Source: Arabidopsis thaliana (Eukaryota; Streptophyta; Magnoliopsida; Brassicales; Brassicaceae). Taken from it: 64,000 bases of DNA. Numbering within the stretch: the stretch's first letter is position 1; the number at the start of each line of letters is the position of its first letter. Of the stretch, positions 45,576 to 57,597 are shown piece by piece. The DNA lies in NCBI RefSeq assembly GCF_000001735.4, contig NC_003076.8, positions 13,085,835 to 13,149,834 of the forward strand, written 5' to 3'. The notes below the pieces were generated by a model. It searched no databases, was not told the DNA's origin, and worked only from the letters and a program-made list of their open reading frames with translations. A program made the translations under genes and the position numbers.

Positions 45576-47800
45576 CAGTTATTGATATATCATTACTAGA
45601 GGGTTCGCCCTAAGAAATTGTTTTCTCTCTCGTCTTCCTGCCTTAACACAAAGTGTCTGTTCTGCTTGGAACCGGCGTGTGGTGGCTCAAATAGCGCCGG
45701 CGTCGATCACCTTTTTTGTTTCTCTGCTTAATTTTTTATTTCTTGTGTTTAACTTCTTTGTTTGTGGAAGCATGGAGGCTATACGATTTGGAGTAGTAGG
45801 TGTTGTGGGGGTAGATCTAATGAGGCTGGGTCTTGGTACTCAGATGTGTCGGATCTGTTGGTCGATGGTGTTCTTGGGTCGTCGTTCTCGTTTGCTGGTC
45901 ACAGAGTGGAGTCACGTCGTCGTCTTTGTCGGGTGGTTCTCTTTGCTAAGTCTTGGCGGACTTTGGTGGCTTTTGCTTCTCTCTTGACGGTTCATTTCTC
46001 TTCTCCCAAAGTTGAATCTGTACAACATCGGATTGCCTCCTCGATATCTCGGTATCTCCAATGTCTCTCATGTATTCCTATTTCGTGTCAACTTGTTGCT
46101 CTGATCAGTTCGTCTCCGTGAGATTTGGTAACTGATATGATTCAAATTGCCTTAAACATACTCTCTCAAATAAGAGATCGATTGCAGTATTTAAGGATCG
46201 AATTTCCTCAAAGTTCTTTTGTTCACACAATGAATTGAATGTCAAGATTAAGCTAGCAGGGAATGATTGAAATAAAAAGTAAGCAATGTAAGAGAACAAC
46301 AGATTTATTTGATGTGAAACGATTAAAATAAAGAGCTAGGGGTAGGGTATTCTCAGAAAATGATTGGTTAGTAGATCTAATGATAGCTAGCTTGTTATCG
46401 AACCATTCTTAAACTAAAACTCTAATTATGGAATAATCGGTGGCGTTCCGTGAAACTCCTTATGCCTATAGCTAAGAATAACCGGAGAAGCCAAGAGATC
46501 TTTAACTTAAACATGCATTCTAAAGGAGTTCAATTGTTAACCTTAGTAGATAAGCCGATTCTTATTACACACCTATAAACCAAGTTCATCAAACAATAGA
46601 TCCAACTAAAGATACCTATTGCGGGTATATCTATTGTCTGGATTCAAGATCTAGTTAATTATTCTAGATCTAGCATTAAGAACAATTAAAGATGAAGAAT
46701 TCTACACATAACCTAGCAGGGGGACGATCTACTAAAGCATATGAATCCCTAATGAGAAACCCTATTCCTAACGAGCAAACTACTCAGACATATTGATTGA
46801 AACAAGCAACATAATTGAGTAAGAAAGCACAAACACAGCAACTAAGATTAGAGTATGAAAGGATCTCTTCACAGTATTGAAAACTGAATGAATCTCTGAA
46901 GAACAAGGGATGAATAGCTTATGTCTCTCAAAGAAAACTGGATGAAAAACTTGATAAAAAGGAACATAGGTCTAAACAATGATGCAAATAGGGAAGTCTT
47001 TTGGAGCAAATTTCCACTTCTGTAAACTTAAAAGCGTCATGGACTTTTCTGGGCCAAAACTGGTGTCGATCGACACTCTTACTGAATCTGGAACTGAAAT
47101 CGTCCTTAGCTCGTGCTCCAAAATGTCTCCTCATATCCATTGTTGTCCCACTGCATAGAATACTTGAAAAGACTCTAAAGAGACTCGAGAAATAACGAAA
47201 AGACTCAAAATCTTAAATCTAAAACATAGATAAAATCAGTAAAAACAGGGTTATATTAGTAACATCAGAGGTTTAGGTTTAATTGGCTCCCTCGTTTGGG
47301 ATTTCTTCTTCCTTGTTTGGGATTATCTTCTCTTTCCGACTAAGTTAATCTTTGTTAGTTTGGGGTTGAACACTTTGATTATGTTTGGGTTTTCTCTCAT
47401 CGCGTAGTATGCGATGTTTTGTTTAATTTATTGATCGTTTTGGTGTTGAAAGGTCTAAGTGGTTTTCCATTATCTTACGGTTCATCCGGGAGACCCTTGA
47501 AAAAGAAGCATCATTTATGGAGAAGGCCAAATTCCACTATCTTGTTATTGCCATAGGTTTTGAAGAAGCCCCTCTTCATAGTTTGTTGTGCGGGAAGTCC
47601 TTGTGGTGCGCTTCGAGAGCTTCGTTTAGTCTCGAGACAAGATTTGTTTGGTTTTTACAATGTATTATCGGAAAATCCCTTCCTCATCTTGTTGTAGATT
47701 ATGGGTCGAGCATTGTGTCTCTTTGAAGTTTAATCTCTTCTTTTCTCATGTGTATTGTAACCTTTCCAAATTCAATATCAATATAATTCAGTGAGAAAAA
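45576..47800 (+). mobile_element. Non-autonomous poly-A retroposon (Sadhu-like?)
   Basis: Flanked by perfect 16-bp repeats AAGACTCCCACGATAT (45560-45575, 47801-47816) and ending in GTGAGAAAAA, as expected of target-primed reverse transcription. Without the nested solo LTR it is about 1.1 kb. It has no RT or endonuclease. Open frames in it are short (for example 45679-45984, Leu/Val-rich) and I do not regard them as proven. Size and structure recall Arabidopsis Sadhu retroposons; a search would decide. Confidence 0.7.
46133..47258 (-). mobile_element. Athila-like solo LTR 2 (1126 bp, TSD GTAAC)
   Basis: TGATATGATTC...TTATATTA (final CA decayed to TA) with perfect GTAAC at 46128-46132 and 47259-47263. 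It lies inside the poly-A retroposon. One palindrome only, at 47063. Confidence 0.92.
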
Positions 47801-48190
47801 AAGACTCCCACGATATTGTTGGAGAAAAAGCTTCTAAGAGCATCCACAACATAAAGTTTTTAATTTACTTTTTAGATTTAATTATATACTAAATAGTTTA
47901 TCTGCACTATGTACGGGATAAAATAATTATTAAATAAATATATTATAATAAATTATAAAATTAACTGGATAATTATTTAAAATTTGAAATTTGCTTGTGT
48001 ATTATGTAAGGGGTAATGTAATATACTTTTTTATTTTATTTGAAACAGCAAATTTTTTGTATAGAAATTAATATTACCCATACATTGATTGATATTAATA
48101 TCTTTGGTAATGATAATAGGTTTTTTAGTCAATTATCCTAAAACACCAATCATATCGTTGTAGTATTTTAGGTTGTCAATCCAAATGGGT
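47801..48190. other. End of the promoter copy, then AT-rich DNA
   Basis: 47801-47890 matches 25776-25868. After that nothing is recognised. Confidence 0.6.
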
Positions 48191-49802
48191 GTGATGCTAA
48201 CAATCAAGATGTGATCAGAAGTCACTAAGTCAAGCCAAGCAATAACAGGTTTTGGTGTGTTCTACTAGTCCTAAGTGAACATGCAGAAAACAGAAAATCA
48301 AACAGAAACAGTAAAACACTCGACTAACACAGCTATTTGCAGAAATTAAGCGACAGATAACAGGATGCAGTAAACGACAGTAGAGTAAACAAAGAAGTCA
48401 ATCAGATAAGGAATTCCCGAGGATGGGGTAATTGAGTGGTTTTGTTTTATCAGTTTACAGGTGATTGACATGCTCAATAAATTAATCCTAGACAACAAGT
48501 TCATTAACCAAATCTAAGTGCCACCGCAAAAGAGACTCTCAAGTTAACCTAGTCTCAGACTCAATCACCATTGACGAGAGCTAACCTAACAGGCATTACG
48601 AATCAACAAGTTAAAGCCAAAACGCTCCCTGCAACCAATACCTTGGTACAGGGTCACGAATCTCTGGAATTAGTGGTTCAGACATTTCATCGAACACCTT
48701 TTGGGCGCGGAAATGTCTGGGCTCAAATTCCAGTTGATCAGAAAGCAATAGGCATTAAGAACAACTAATCCAGAAGGGATCTATCAACCAATACTCAATC
48801 ACCTAGCATACTGAGAATTCTACACTACTCTAACCCATCCTCTGAAACCTATTCACTACTCAGACATCATAACAGAAAGCATAAACGTTGAACAGGTTGA
48901 AGACATGATAACAGCAGTATAACAGCAGGATGATAACAGAATGAACAACAGTAAACGAAAATCAAGAACAAAAGCTGAATACTGAATACTGAATAGATAA
49001 AGAGAAATCCGGATTACAAAAAGTCTAGAACACAAGGTCTGCGGAAATAAAACTAGATAAAAACTTCTTGTGCGAAAATGTGAAGTACATGCTACTTATA
49101 GCCAAATATCCCGAAACCCTAATACTCAAAACGACGAAGTATTGGGACGGGTTAGGAACTGTACTCGACCCATGTGGTCGAGTGGTGGGTCGAGTGAACA
49201 GCTGGAGTCTTCTTTTCTTCCTTGTGCTCGAGTGTCTGGTTGAGTCTGGAATGAAGAAGGCTCTGAAGCTTGTCATCGAGTATGCAGTCGAGTGGTGTGA
49301 TGGTGATACTCGACATCCAGGTAGAGTGTTGAGGTCTTGTAGAGGTCTGGCAATGGGATGAAGTTACTCGACCTGGGGGTCGAGTGATGTGATCGGGTGG
49401 TGGTCAGAAGATGGAGATGAAGTCACTCGACCTGGGGGTCGAGTGATGTGATCGTGTGGTAGTCTAGAGATGGAGATGAAGACACTCGACCTGGGGGTCG
49501 AGTGATGTGGTAGAGTGGCGGTGTCTTCTACTCGACCTGGGGGTCGAGTGGTCTCTTGAGATCTTGAAGCTCCTACTCGACCTCTGGGTCGAGTGGTTTG
49601 TCATGATCAGGTCTGCTTCTTCCAGTTAGCTCGTCGACAACTCCAAATCACCTGAAAACAACACAAATATGCAACAAGCATGCAAAACTATCCTAAACAT
49701 GCAAAGTGATTACAAATGATGTGAAATGGTATAAAACAGTGATGATATGATTCTAAAATGATGACAAATGGATGCTCCAAACATGCAAAATACACACTTA
49801 TC
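48191..49802 (-). mobile_element. Different Athila-type LTR with a TCGA inverted-repeat array
   Basis: Begins near TGATGCTAAC and ends CACACTTATCA; read in reverse, TGATAAGTGTGTATTTTGCATG is a familiar Athila-type LTR start. Target duplication not found, so the left edge is uncertain. At 49163-49600 it carries an array of ACTCGACC...GGTCGAGT inverted repeats; the perfect form ACTCGACCTGGGGGTCGAGT starts at 49366, 49425, 49484 and 49530, with a variant at 49575. Confidence 0.6.
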
Positions 49803-51535
49803 AGGTAACATATAATTATTTTTGTTTATCGACACAGGTGGTGGTGTTGATTGACACCCGTGCTACAACTGGACTATCCTTAGTCTGTCTACAATTCAGC
49901 TCTACAATATGTTCCGAGACAACCAATGTCTACCTTTTGTCCTCCTGCTTATGTGGACCCTTGCACCGCTCCTCCTGAATCTCTTTCTTAGACTTTTGAG
50001 GCATTGGACAGGGAATTGTAGGCGTGTAGACTTGTTTAGGGACCAGTGGAAACTCAAGGCTGATAGGTGCAGCATGTGCCCAATGTCGCTCGACACTAGG
50101 TGAGTGTCGGTCGACACTACTTTCAGGTGTTGACTCTCTGGTGTCGAACATACTCGATTCTTCTTCAACAATTGTCGACTAGCTTGTCATGAATCTGGTG
50201 TATCAAGCGATTCTGTAAATCAGCGTCAAGCCTGGTCGATTTTGCTTTGTCACAGCTTGATTTCTCATATATATGTAATGGTGTCGAGCGATACAAGGGG
50301 TTTTGTCGGTCGACACTGCCTCTGCAACTTCAAATTCACCATCACTTTCCTCAACCTTCACGAACTCATAAAACATGATGCTAAGAAGTCGTTAGGTTGC
50401 TGTTAGTCCATCTAGGGAGAGGTCTCTCTAAGATCCGTCTTCTGACCTTCCAGAATTTGTTCCAGTATTTATTCTATCTTGCTTACTAGTGCGGGTGGAG
50501 AGGAAGTGCTTTGTAAGAAGCAAGATCATAGGTTGTTGTGAAGCTGAAATTACTGTTACCGTGAAACGGTTGCTGGATATGAGACTTCTAAGTGTAACTT
50601 GTCGGACCATTCCCATAGAAACCTTTGTACCCTTGTTGGTGTTCAAATCTCTGATTCTGAAAACCTCTTCCACCAACATAATCGACATCTTCCACAAGTA
50701 GATTGTGGACTGCGTCAAGCTTAGCCATTAACCCAGCAATCTTACTCTCTTTCATGTTCTTCGCTTGTTTCCCGTTTTGCGATTAGACAAACACCTGAAA
50801 CACACAAGAAAAAGAAGCGAGAAAGCGTAAGTAACTAAAAAGAAAAAGAAAAACAAAAGCTTAGAATAAATTATAATCCTAATCTAATGGGGAATCAAAG
50901 AGAACTTTGTCAACGACGCCAAATTTGATATAGGTCAAATTAATCCTGAGACCACTCTCTCAAATAAGAGATCGATTGTAGTAGTTTAGGGTTGAATTCC
51001 ACAAAGCTCTAAGATCACACAATAGACTAAGATTTTGAATTAAGCTAAAAAAGAGATTGTAAATTAAAAGACAAGAAAACAAGTAGTAAATCAGATGGAG
51101 AAAAGCGTTAGGTTTAGGGATATTCGTAGGCAATCGATGACAAGTAGATCTAATTATGACTAGGATTTTTTATATCTAAACCAATGTTATCCCCCATCTA
51201 AATACTAGGCTCATCTATGATAGTTCTAGCAATAAGTAGACTTTCGCAGTGTACCTATTACCTATGATCAAGTTCTAGGTGATCAATCTAGAACTAGCAT
51301 TAAGAAAATTCAGGATGAAGAACTCTAAAGATGATCCTGACAGGTTGGCGATCAACTATATAATCTGAATCCCTAATGGAACCCTAAACCTAACAAGAGA
51401 ACTACTCATATATGATTATAGAAGAACAAAACATGTTTAAAGTAAAAATCAATAAAGAACATAAGAAGAGAATAGAGTTTAGAAGAATTTTCTATAAAGG
51501 GAGTTTCAAAAGGGTTTTGATCCCAAGCCCAACCC
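49803..51535 (-). mobile_element. Athila-like fragment B3: gag part, leader, partial LTR
   Basis: Plus-view order: gag linker with palindrome pairs (49822/49844, 50083/50104, 50281/50303), gag segment (50400-50740), leader with pyrimidine-rich CAG (50795), primer-site remnant (50904-50922) and LTR start TGATATAGGTC at 50926, running to about 51535. Gag is full of frame changes. The downstream half and the other LTR are missing. Confidence 0.8.
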
Positions 51536-51540
51536 TATAG

Positions 51541-51982
51541 ACAACAGTCAGTGGTTCTACGTTCTAATCACAAATTTTTCCCCAAGTACTTTGGTCCTTA
51601 TCAGATTGTTGACAAATGTGGAGAAGTTGCATACAAGCTGAAGTTGCCAGAGTACTCTCAAATCCATCCCGTGTTTCACGTGTCTCAGCTTAAGGTCTTA
51701 GTGGGAAATGTCTACACCACACATCACTTACCTTCTGTTCTACCGGACGTGTTTGAGAAGGCACCTGAAGCAATCCTGGAATGAAAGATGGTTAACAGAC
51801 AGGGTCGTGCAGCAACTAAGGTTTTGGTCAAGTGGGTTAATGAGCCAGCAGAGGAGGCCACCTGAGAGTTTCTTTTTGACATTCAGAAGAAATTTCCAGC
51901 TTTTGTCTCAGCTTAAGGTCTTAGTGGGAGCTTTTGTTGCTTAAAACCTTGAGGACAAGGTTCTGCAAAAGGAGGGAGATTT
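51541..51982 (+). pseudogene. Ty3/gypsy integrase C-terminus and chromodomain scrap
   Basis: Reads KYFGPYQIVDKCGEVAYKL and HPVFHVSQLK, the GPY/F region of a chromovirus integrase, then a chromodomain-like ATKVLVKWVNEP segment with a stop at about 51862. CTTAAGGTCTTAGTGGGA occurs twice (about 51690 and 51914). It ends in a polypurine stretch AAAGGAGGGAGA. Confidence 0.8.
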
Positions 51983-52400
51983 GATGCAAAATCCGCACAT
52001 GTGAGTGTACACGTGTGAAGTCAAGTGGAGAATAAGAAGTATGTTTTGTCGACAGAAACATAGAACTTAGTTTTGCAATTAAAAATGTTTTTGGAGGCCT
52101 AATTTTGTTACTAAAAGGCTTAAACTTTTTGGAGGTCCAATACCCATGTATCGTGGATTTGTGCCAAGGGTCGGGCCTGCTTGTCCGGCTCATCATTAAC
52201 TGAGTTTTATTTGTATAAAAATTTCAAAGTTTTTTTAGCAAATCGTTTAGCTTACAAAATGTAACGAACTCATGCTTTTTATATTTACGCTAGGGATTAA
52301 TCTGGCCAACGCTCGGGCTATGAGTGTTTGTATTTTTAATCTGTATCTCTTGTATAATTTCTTTTCCAATTATTATTCTCCATTTAAAGAAAACATTTAT
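51983..52400 (+). repeat. Probable LTR after the gypsy scrap
   Basis: TGATGCAAAATCC follows the polypurine stretch directly, as an LTR would. The right end is not defined and no partner LTR is in the window. Confidence 0.45.
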
Positions 52401-55279
52401 ATGTGATTTTCCACAATAATGGTAAGGAGAGTAATATTTACATGAGAAATGGAGATGATTTTAATAAAATGTATGGTAGCTTGCTACTTGCTAGTATTGT
52501 TTTGAAATTTGATTGGCTTTTTAGTTTAACAAAATGCATCTTATGATTGCCGATGGGGATTATTTTAACAAAAAAAACTTATACTTGTAACCTTAGGCAA
52601 CGTTTATCAAGTGGTACCGTTAAGATTTGATACAATGTGATGAACAAAACTTAAAACATTAAAAATAATTCATTCTTTTCCGTAGTACAATAAATATTAT
52701 TATTGAAATATGAACATCTCTTAGTAATATTAGACAAAGTGAAAGAGGATGCAAGCAAGAAGAAGGGTGCAAATGGTTGTCTCAAAATAAGAAGTTGACT
52801 CCGTTAAAAAATTATTCATCTCATGTTTTACCATTTGAGATGAATAATTTAGAAAAGTCATTTAACCCATTCAACCAAAAAGTTAGAAAATAAACTAATT
52901 ACAAAGAAAATTTGTTCAACTTATTTATCTACTATTTCGCAGAGAAATGAGCTGAATAATGTACAATTTTTTTATTCAATTCAAAATTTTCCAATCATTC
53001 ATCTACATGCAACATTTGCAGCCGAAGATTTCATGTTTTGTGGGAAACTCACAACACCAGTTTGCTTGGCATGGTCGGTGAGCTTTTCTTAAACAGTTTT
53101 TGTTGTATTATTCCATGATTGTAGCAATCAGTATCTAATCAGGGTACTTCTTTTCAATTGTTCAAAATCTTTGAGCATGGTTTAGAGAGGTTGGTCACTG
53201 ATGAGTTATGTGTTCTGCCATCCAATTACATCTGTTTTGGCTGAGCCATTGGATCCAAGAACATCGAGGTGTGACGTTGATAACTTTGGTTGCATCTAAT
53301 GATACTTATATCATCAAATCACTGATTTGATAAATCATTTGGATGAAAATGCTTCAAGGGAATCTGTTCTCCATGAAAAAATATGTGACTGAAAGAGGAA
53401 AATAACCCGAATCTATTAAATTACTTAGATCGATCTGTTGATAAAGCAATCAATTAGTTTGATACATAGAAGTTAATACATGTTGAGGTGGGAAGGAAGA
53501 AGAAACGATTCAGTTATTAATAACGTGTTCAAATGCAAGATGACAGCTATAGGAAATATGACGTGGAAGGGTTTTTCTAAACTTAATAAGTGTGCTGAGG
53601 TAGCCACCTGTAAGATGTTTTTCATGTGCTGATGTGGATACCTGGAAGAAATGTTAAAGAAAACATGAATTTTCAAACTGTGAATGTTTAAAAACTTTCA
53701 AAATATCATTTAAATGCCAAAGTTGTAGTCAGATTTTAGAATTAAATAGATAATTTTTGTTGATTTTACCTTTTTGTGCATGTTATTAAGTCAACTGACG
53801 AAAAAATACCTGGTTTAAATCTCAGATTAGAATTTATGTGAACTTAATGACATCGTTTTGAATTAAAAATTTTAAGGTGGATTTGGGAATCAAAACTGCC
53901 ACTTTGGAGATACATCAACACTTCAGTCCCGACTAAGATTCTAGATTTTGTTGATTATACCTCAATAAACTTGACAGATACACCATAGCTTTTTTTTTTA
54001 ATGACCAAATTAAAGCAATTCACTGATTTTAGATGATTTTTAATGTAAAACCAATTTAAATTTGTACTCATATTTCATTTTTGGACAGAAGCATAATAGA
54101 AAGGAAATATTAAATTTTGAGAGATAGTGTAATAAGTAAATTTAGGATTTTGTTTCTCTTTTGTTTCAAAATTTAGGATTTTTTACTTTTTTGTTAAAGA
54201 ATTTAGGATTGATGGATGTAAAGTATTTAAGAAAATAATTATTATTTTACTAGGATACAAAAGTGTCTATGTTGACTACTTTTGGCTTTGAAGTTAGAAT
54301 TTAGAAGAAAAGATTTTAATTACTATTTTTTTATTTACTAAACAGCTAATGCATTTGTTATTAAACAGCTAAGGCATAAACAAGGTTTTTTCTTAGCGAG
54401 CTTTATTAGTTATAAGTGAAAAAATAATTTTGATAAAAAACATATATTTTTAAAATATATAGACTGGTAATAAAGTTTTCTTTATTGGTTAAGTAAATAA
54501 AAATCCAAATTTGGATTATGTTTTTAAAAATTTTATAATTAGAACTACAACTCAATTATATAAAGAGACTCTTAAAAACATTTATCATATTTTATACTAA
54601 AGTTAACAAAATAGTTTTTATTTTGAAAAAAAAATTTAAACGTAAGTACTTAACTATAACTTCAAATCTTAAAAAATCCTAAGAAAAAAGAATAATTTAA
54701 TAACTCTAAAATCTTATCCCAAAATAAAAGATGATCTATTTCCTCAATATCAAAGATTTTGGCCTTTTATACAATTTATATTTCCTTTTTTTTATCATTC
54801 TATATAAAATGCATCGTATACGTAATAGATATCAACTAAAAAAAGTCTTCGTTTTCTCCGCCAAAGCTTGTATATTGAAAAGTTTTCTCCTCGGTGTATT
54901 AAGGGTTGTTAATGCGCTCAAAAAGAAAATGGAGATGGTGTATTAGTCGAGAGCAAAACATATTCTACCAATTTTGTTTGTGACAACTTTTGAATAGGAT
55001 TATTGCATTACCGTCACCAAAGAGATCATTTTCGATATTTGGATTGAGGGGAAACATAGCCGAGGTCAAATAGTCCGTTGATTACTATCTTATATCTTCG
55101 TATATGATGGGTAACATCGATGTCATACACTAAAGGTTAGTTTTAATTGTTGATTTTTTCGATTGTTAATAGCTTATTTTTAATCGGTTTATGAACAAGT
55201 ATATGATTTATAAATAGATAAATCAATCAAGTTAACAAATTGTAAATTAATTTAAACATTTTAGATATTTTATATTTCT
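52400..55279. other. Intergenic, AT-rich, no gene supported
   Basis: Only short frames. 53000-53300 and 53470-53660 are slightly GC-richer and may be gene relics, but nothing is recognisable. Confidence 0.5.
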
Positions 55280-55889
55280 TGTAATTCTAGGAGTTATCTA
55301 GAATATTCATTAGGATTTATCTAATGATTAGGATAATGTTGAATCTCTATTATATAAGGAGTTATTGAGATGTGATAACCCTTATGAGCTTTGAGAGAGA
55401 TTGTGAGATTGCGAGCTTTAGGTTTTGAGCTATTTTCCTAAAGTAATAAAGAGAGTATTTCTTTGTACATTGAGTTCATAATCTTTCTTAAACTCTAGAT
55501 TTGGTATCAGAGCTTGAGGCTATTGAATCAATCATAAGAGATGGGTGATATCGTTCCCGTAGATAAAACAACGAAATATGTTAGCGGATCCTCTTCAATC
55601 CAATGTCCTATACATTGAGTTCATATCTATTATATAAGGAGTTATTGAGATGTGATAACCCTTATGAGCTTTGAGAGAGATTGTGAGATTGAAAGCTTTA
55701 GGTTTTGAGCTATTTTCCTAAAGTAATAAAGAGAGTATTTCTTTATACATTGAGTTCATAATCTTTCTTAAACTCTAGATTTGGTATCAGAGCTTGAGGC
55801 TATTGAATCAATCATAAGAGATGGGTGATATCGTTCCCGTAGATAAAACAACGAAATAAGTTAGCGGATCCTCTTCAATCCAATGTCCT
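55280..55889 (+). repeat. LTR end and primer site of copia C, tandemly duplicated (280 bp)
   Basis: The block from TCTATTATATAAGGAG (55345) through primer site and gag ATG repeats from 55625. LTR ends are at 55499 and 55779, each followed by TTTGGTATCAGAGC. Candidate gag ATGs are at 55541 and 55821; both soon meet stops (TGA near 55616, TAA at 55857). Confidence 0.88.
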
Positions 55890-56409
55890 ATGCTAAACGC
55901 TATCGACTACACGGTATGGGCCATGAGGATGAAGAGGGCACTAAAGGTTCATAAAGCTTGGAACGTGATAGACAAGGTGACAGAACCGTTTGATGAAGAT
56001 AAGAGTGATGTTGCTTGTGCTTTGTTGTTTCAATCAATCCCCGAAGCATTAGCGTTACAAATAGGAGAACTGGAGACAACAAGAGAAGTATGGGATACGA
56101 TCAAATCAAGACATGTGGGGGTAGAGAGAGTCAAGGATGCTAGGTTACAAACCCTCATGGCCGAATTTGACCGATTAACAATGAAGGATTTTGAGAAAAT
56201 ATGACTTTGCTGGCAAGTTATCTGACATCTCAGCAAAATCAGCTGCCTTAGGTGTAATTATTGAAAAATCAAGACTTGCTAAGAAGTTCCTTAAGAGTGT
56301 TCCACGACGAAAATACATTCACATAGTAGCTGCACTAGAACAAGTCTTAGATCTTAACACCATAACTTTTGATGACATAGTTGGTCGGCTGAAAGTATAT
56401 GAAGAACGT
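55890..56409 (+). pseudogene. gag of copia C, 5' part
   Basis: [20 protein letters not shown] and [19 protein letters not shown] are the copia gag core. A frame change near 56195 leads into GKLSDISAKSAALG, continuing to KVYEER at the B2 insertion point. Confidence 0.88.
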
Positions 56410-57597
56410 TGATATGGTTGAAATTACCTAGAATTACTCTCTCAAATAAGAGATCAATTGCAGTATTTTAGGATCGAATTCACAAATTTCTTTTGTTCAA
56501 ACAGTGAGTTAAATGTCGATATTAAGCTAGAAGGGTAGTAAGTAAACAAAGCAAGAAAACAGCAGATTGATTGTGTTGTGAAAGATTTAATAAAGAGGTA
56601 GAAACATGGTATTCTCAGGAAACTATTGGTTAGTAGATCTAATGAAAACTAGGTTGTTATCGAACCATTCTTAAACTCAAACTCTAATTATCGAATAACT
56701 GGTGGGTGTGCCGCGAAACTCCCTATATCTATAGCTAATAATAACCGGAGAAGCCGAGAAACTATCAACCTAAATATGCATTCTTAACGAGTTTAATTGT
56801 TCATCTTACCTGATTCTTATTACACACCTATAAACCAGACTCATCAAATAATAGATCCAACTATAGATACCTATGGCGGGAATATCTATTTTCTGGATTC
56901 AAGATTTAGTTAATTACTCTAGATCTAGCATTAGGCATAATTAAAGATGAAGAATTCTACAGATAACCTAGCAAAGGGGGCAATCTACTAAACCATATGA
57001 ATCCCTAATGAGAAACCCTATTCCTAATAAGCAGGTTACTCAGACATATTGGATGAAGCAAACAACATATTTGAGATAAAAAGCATAAACACAGTAAATA
57101 GGGAAAGAGAAAGAAGGGATCTCTTCACTGTATATAGATCTGAATGAAACTCTCAAGAATAATGGATGAATAGCTTATGTCTCTCACAATAGGGTTTTGC
57201 AAAGAACTAGATAAAAGACTTGATAAAAGAAACTTAGGTCTAAAAACAATATATATGACCCTAAAAACGTCCAGGGACTAATAATGTAAATAGGGAAATC
57301 TTCTGGGGCAAACTTGAGCTTCTGTAAACTTGAAAGCGTCTAGGGTTTTTGCTGGGCCGAAACTAGTGTCGATCGACACCAAGAGTGTGTCGATGGACAC
57401 TTCTCGCTGATTCCTGAACCAAAATCGTCCTTAGCTTCCTTTTCCTTAGCTTTTGCTCCAAAATGTCTCTTTATCTCCATTGTTGTCCCACTGCATAGAA
57501 TACCTGAAAAGATACTAAAAAGGCTCGAGAAATAACATAAAGACTCAAAATCCTATACCTAAAACATAGATAAAATTGGTGAAAATCGGTTATATCA
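56410..57597 (-). repeat. 3' LTR of B2
   Basis: TGATATGGTTG...TTATATCA, followed by the polypurine tract at 57599-57610. Palindrome pair at 57366 and 57387. Confidence 0.93.

Noticed and set aside
45679..46121. Two overlapping Leu/Val/Ser-rich ORFs in the retroposon
   Set aside because: Short, overlapping in different frames, no recognisable domain; more likely chance frames in a non-coding retroposon.
49068..49361. ORF across the TCGA array
   Set aside because: Low-complexity reading of an LTR repeat array.
52260..52340. Helitron-like 3' end
   Set aside because: A GC patch is present, but there is no hairpin followed by CTRR at an AT target site that I can define.
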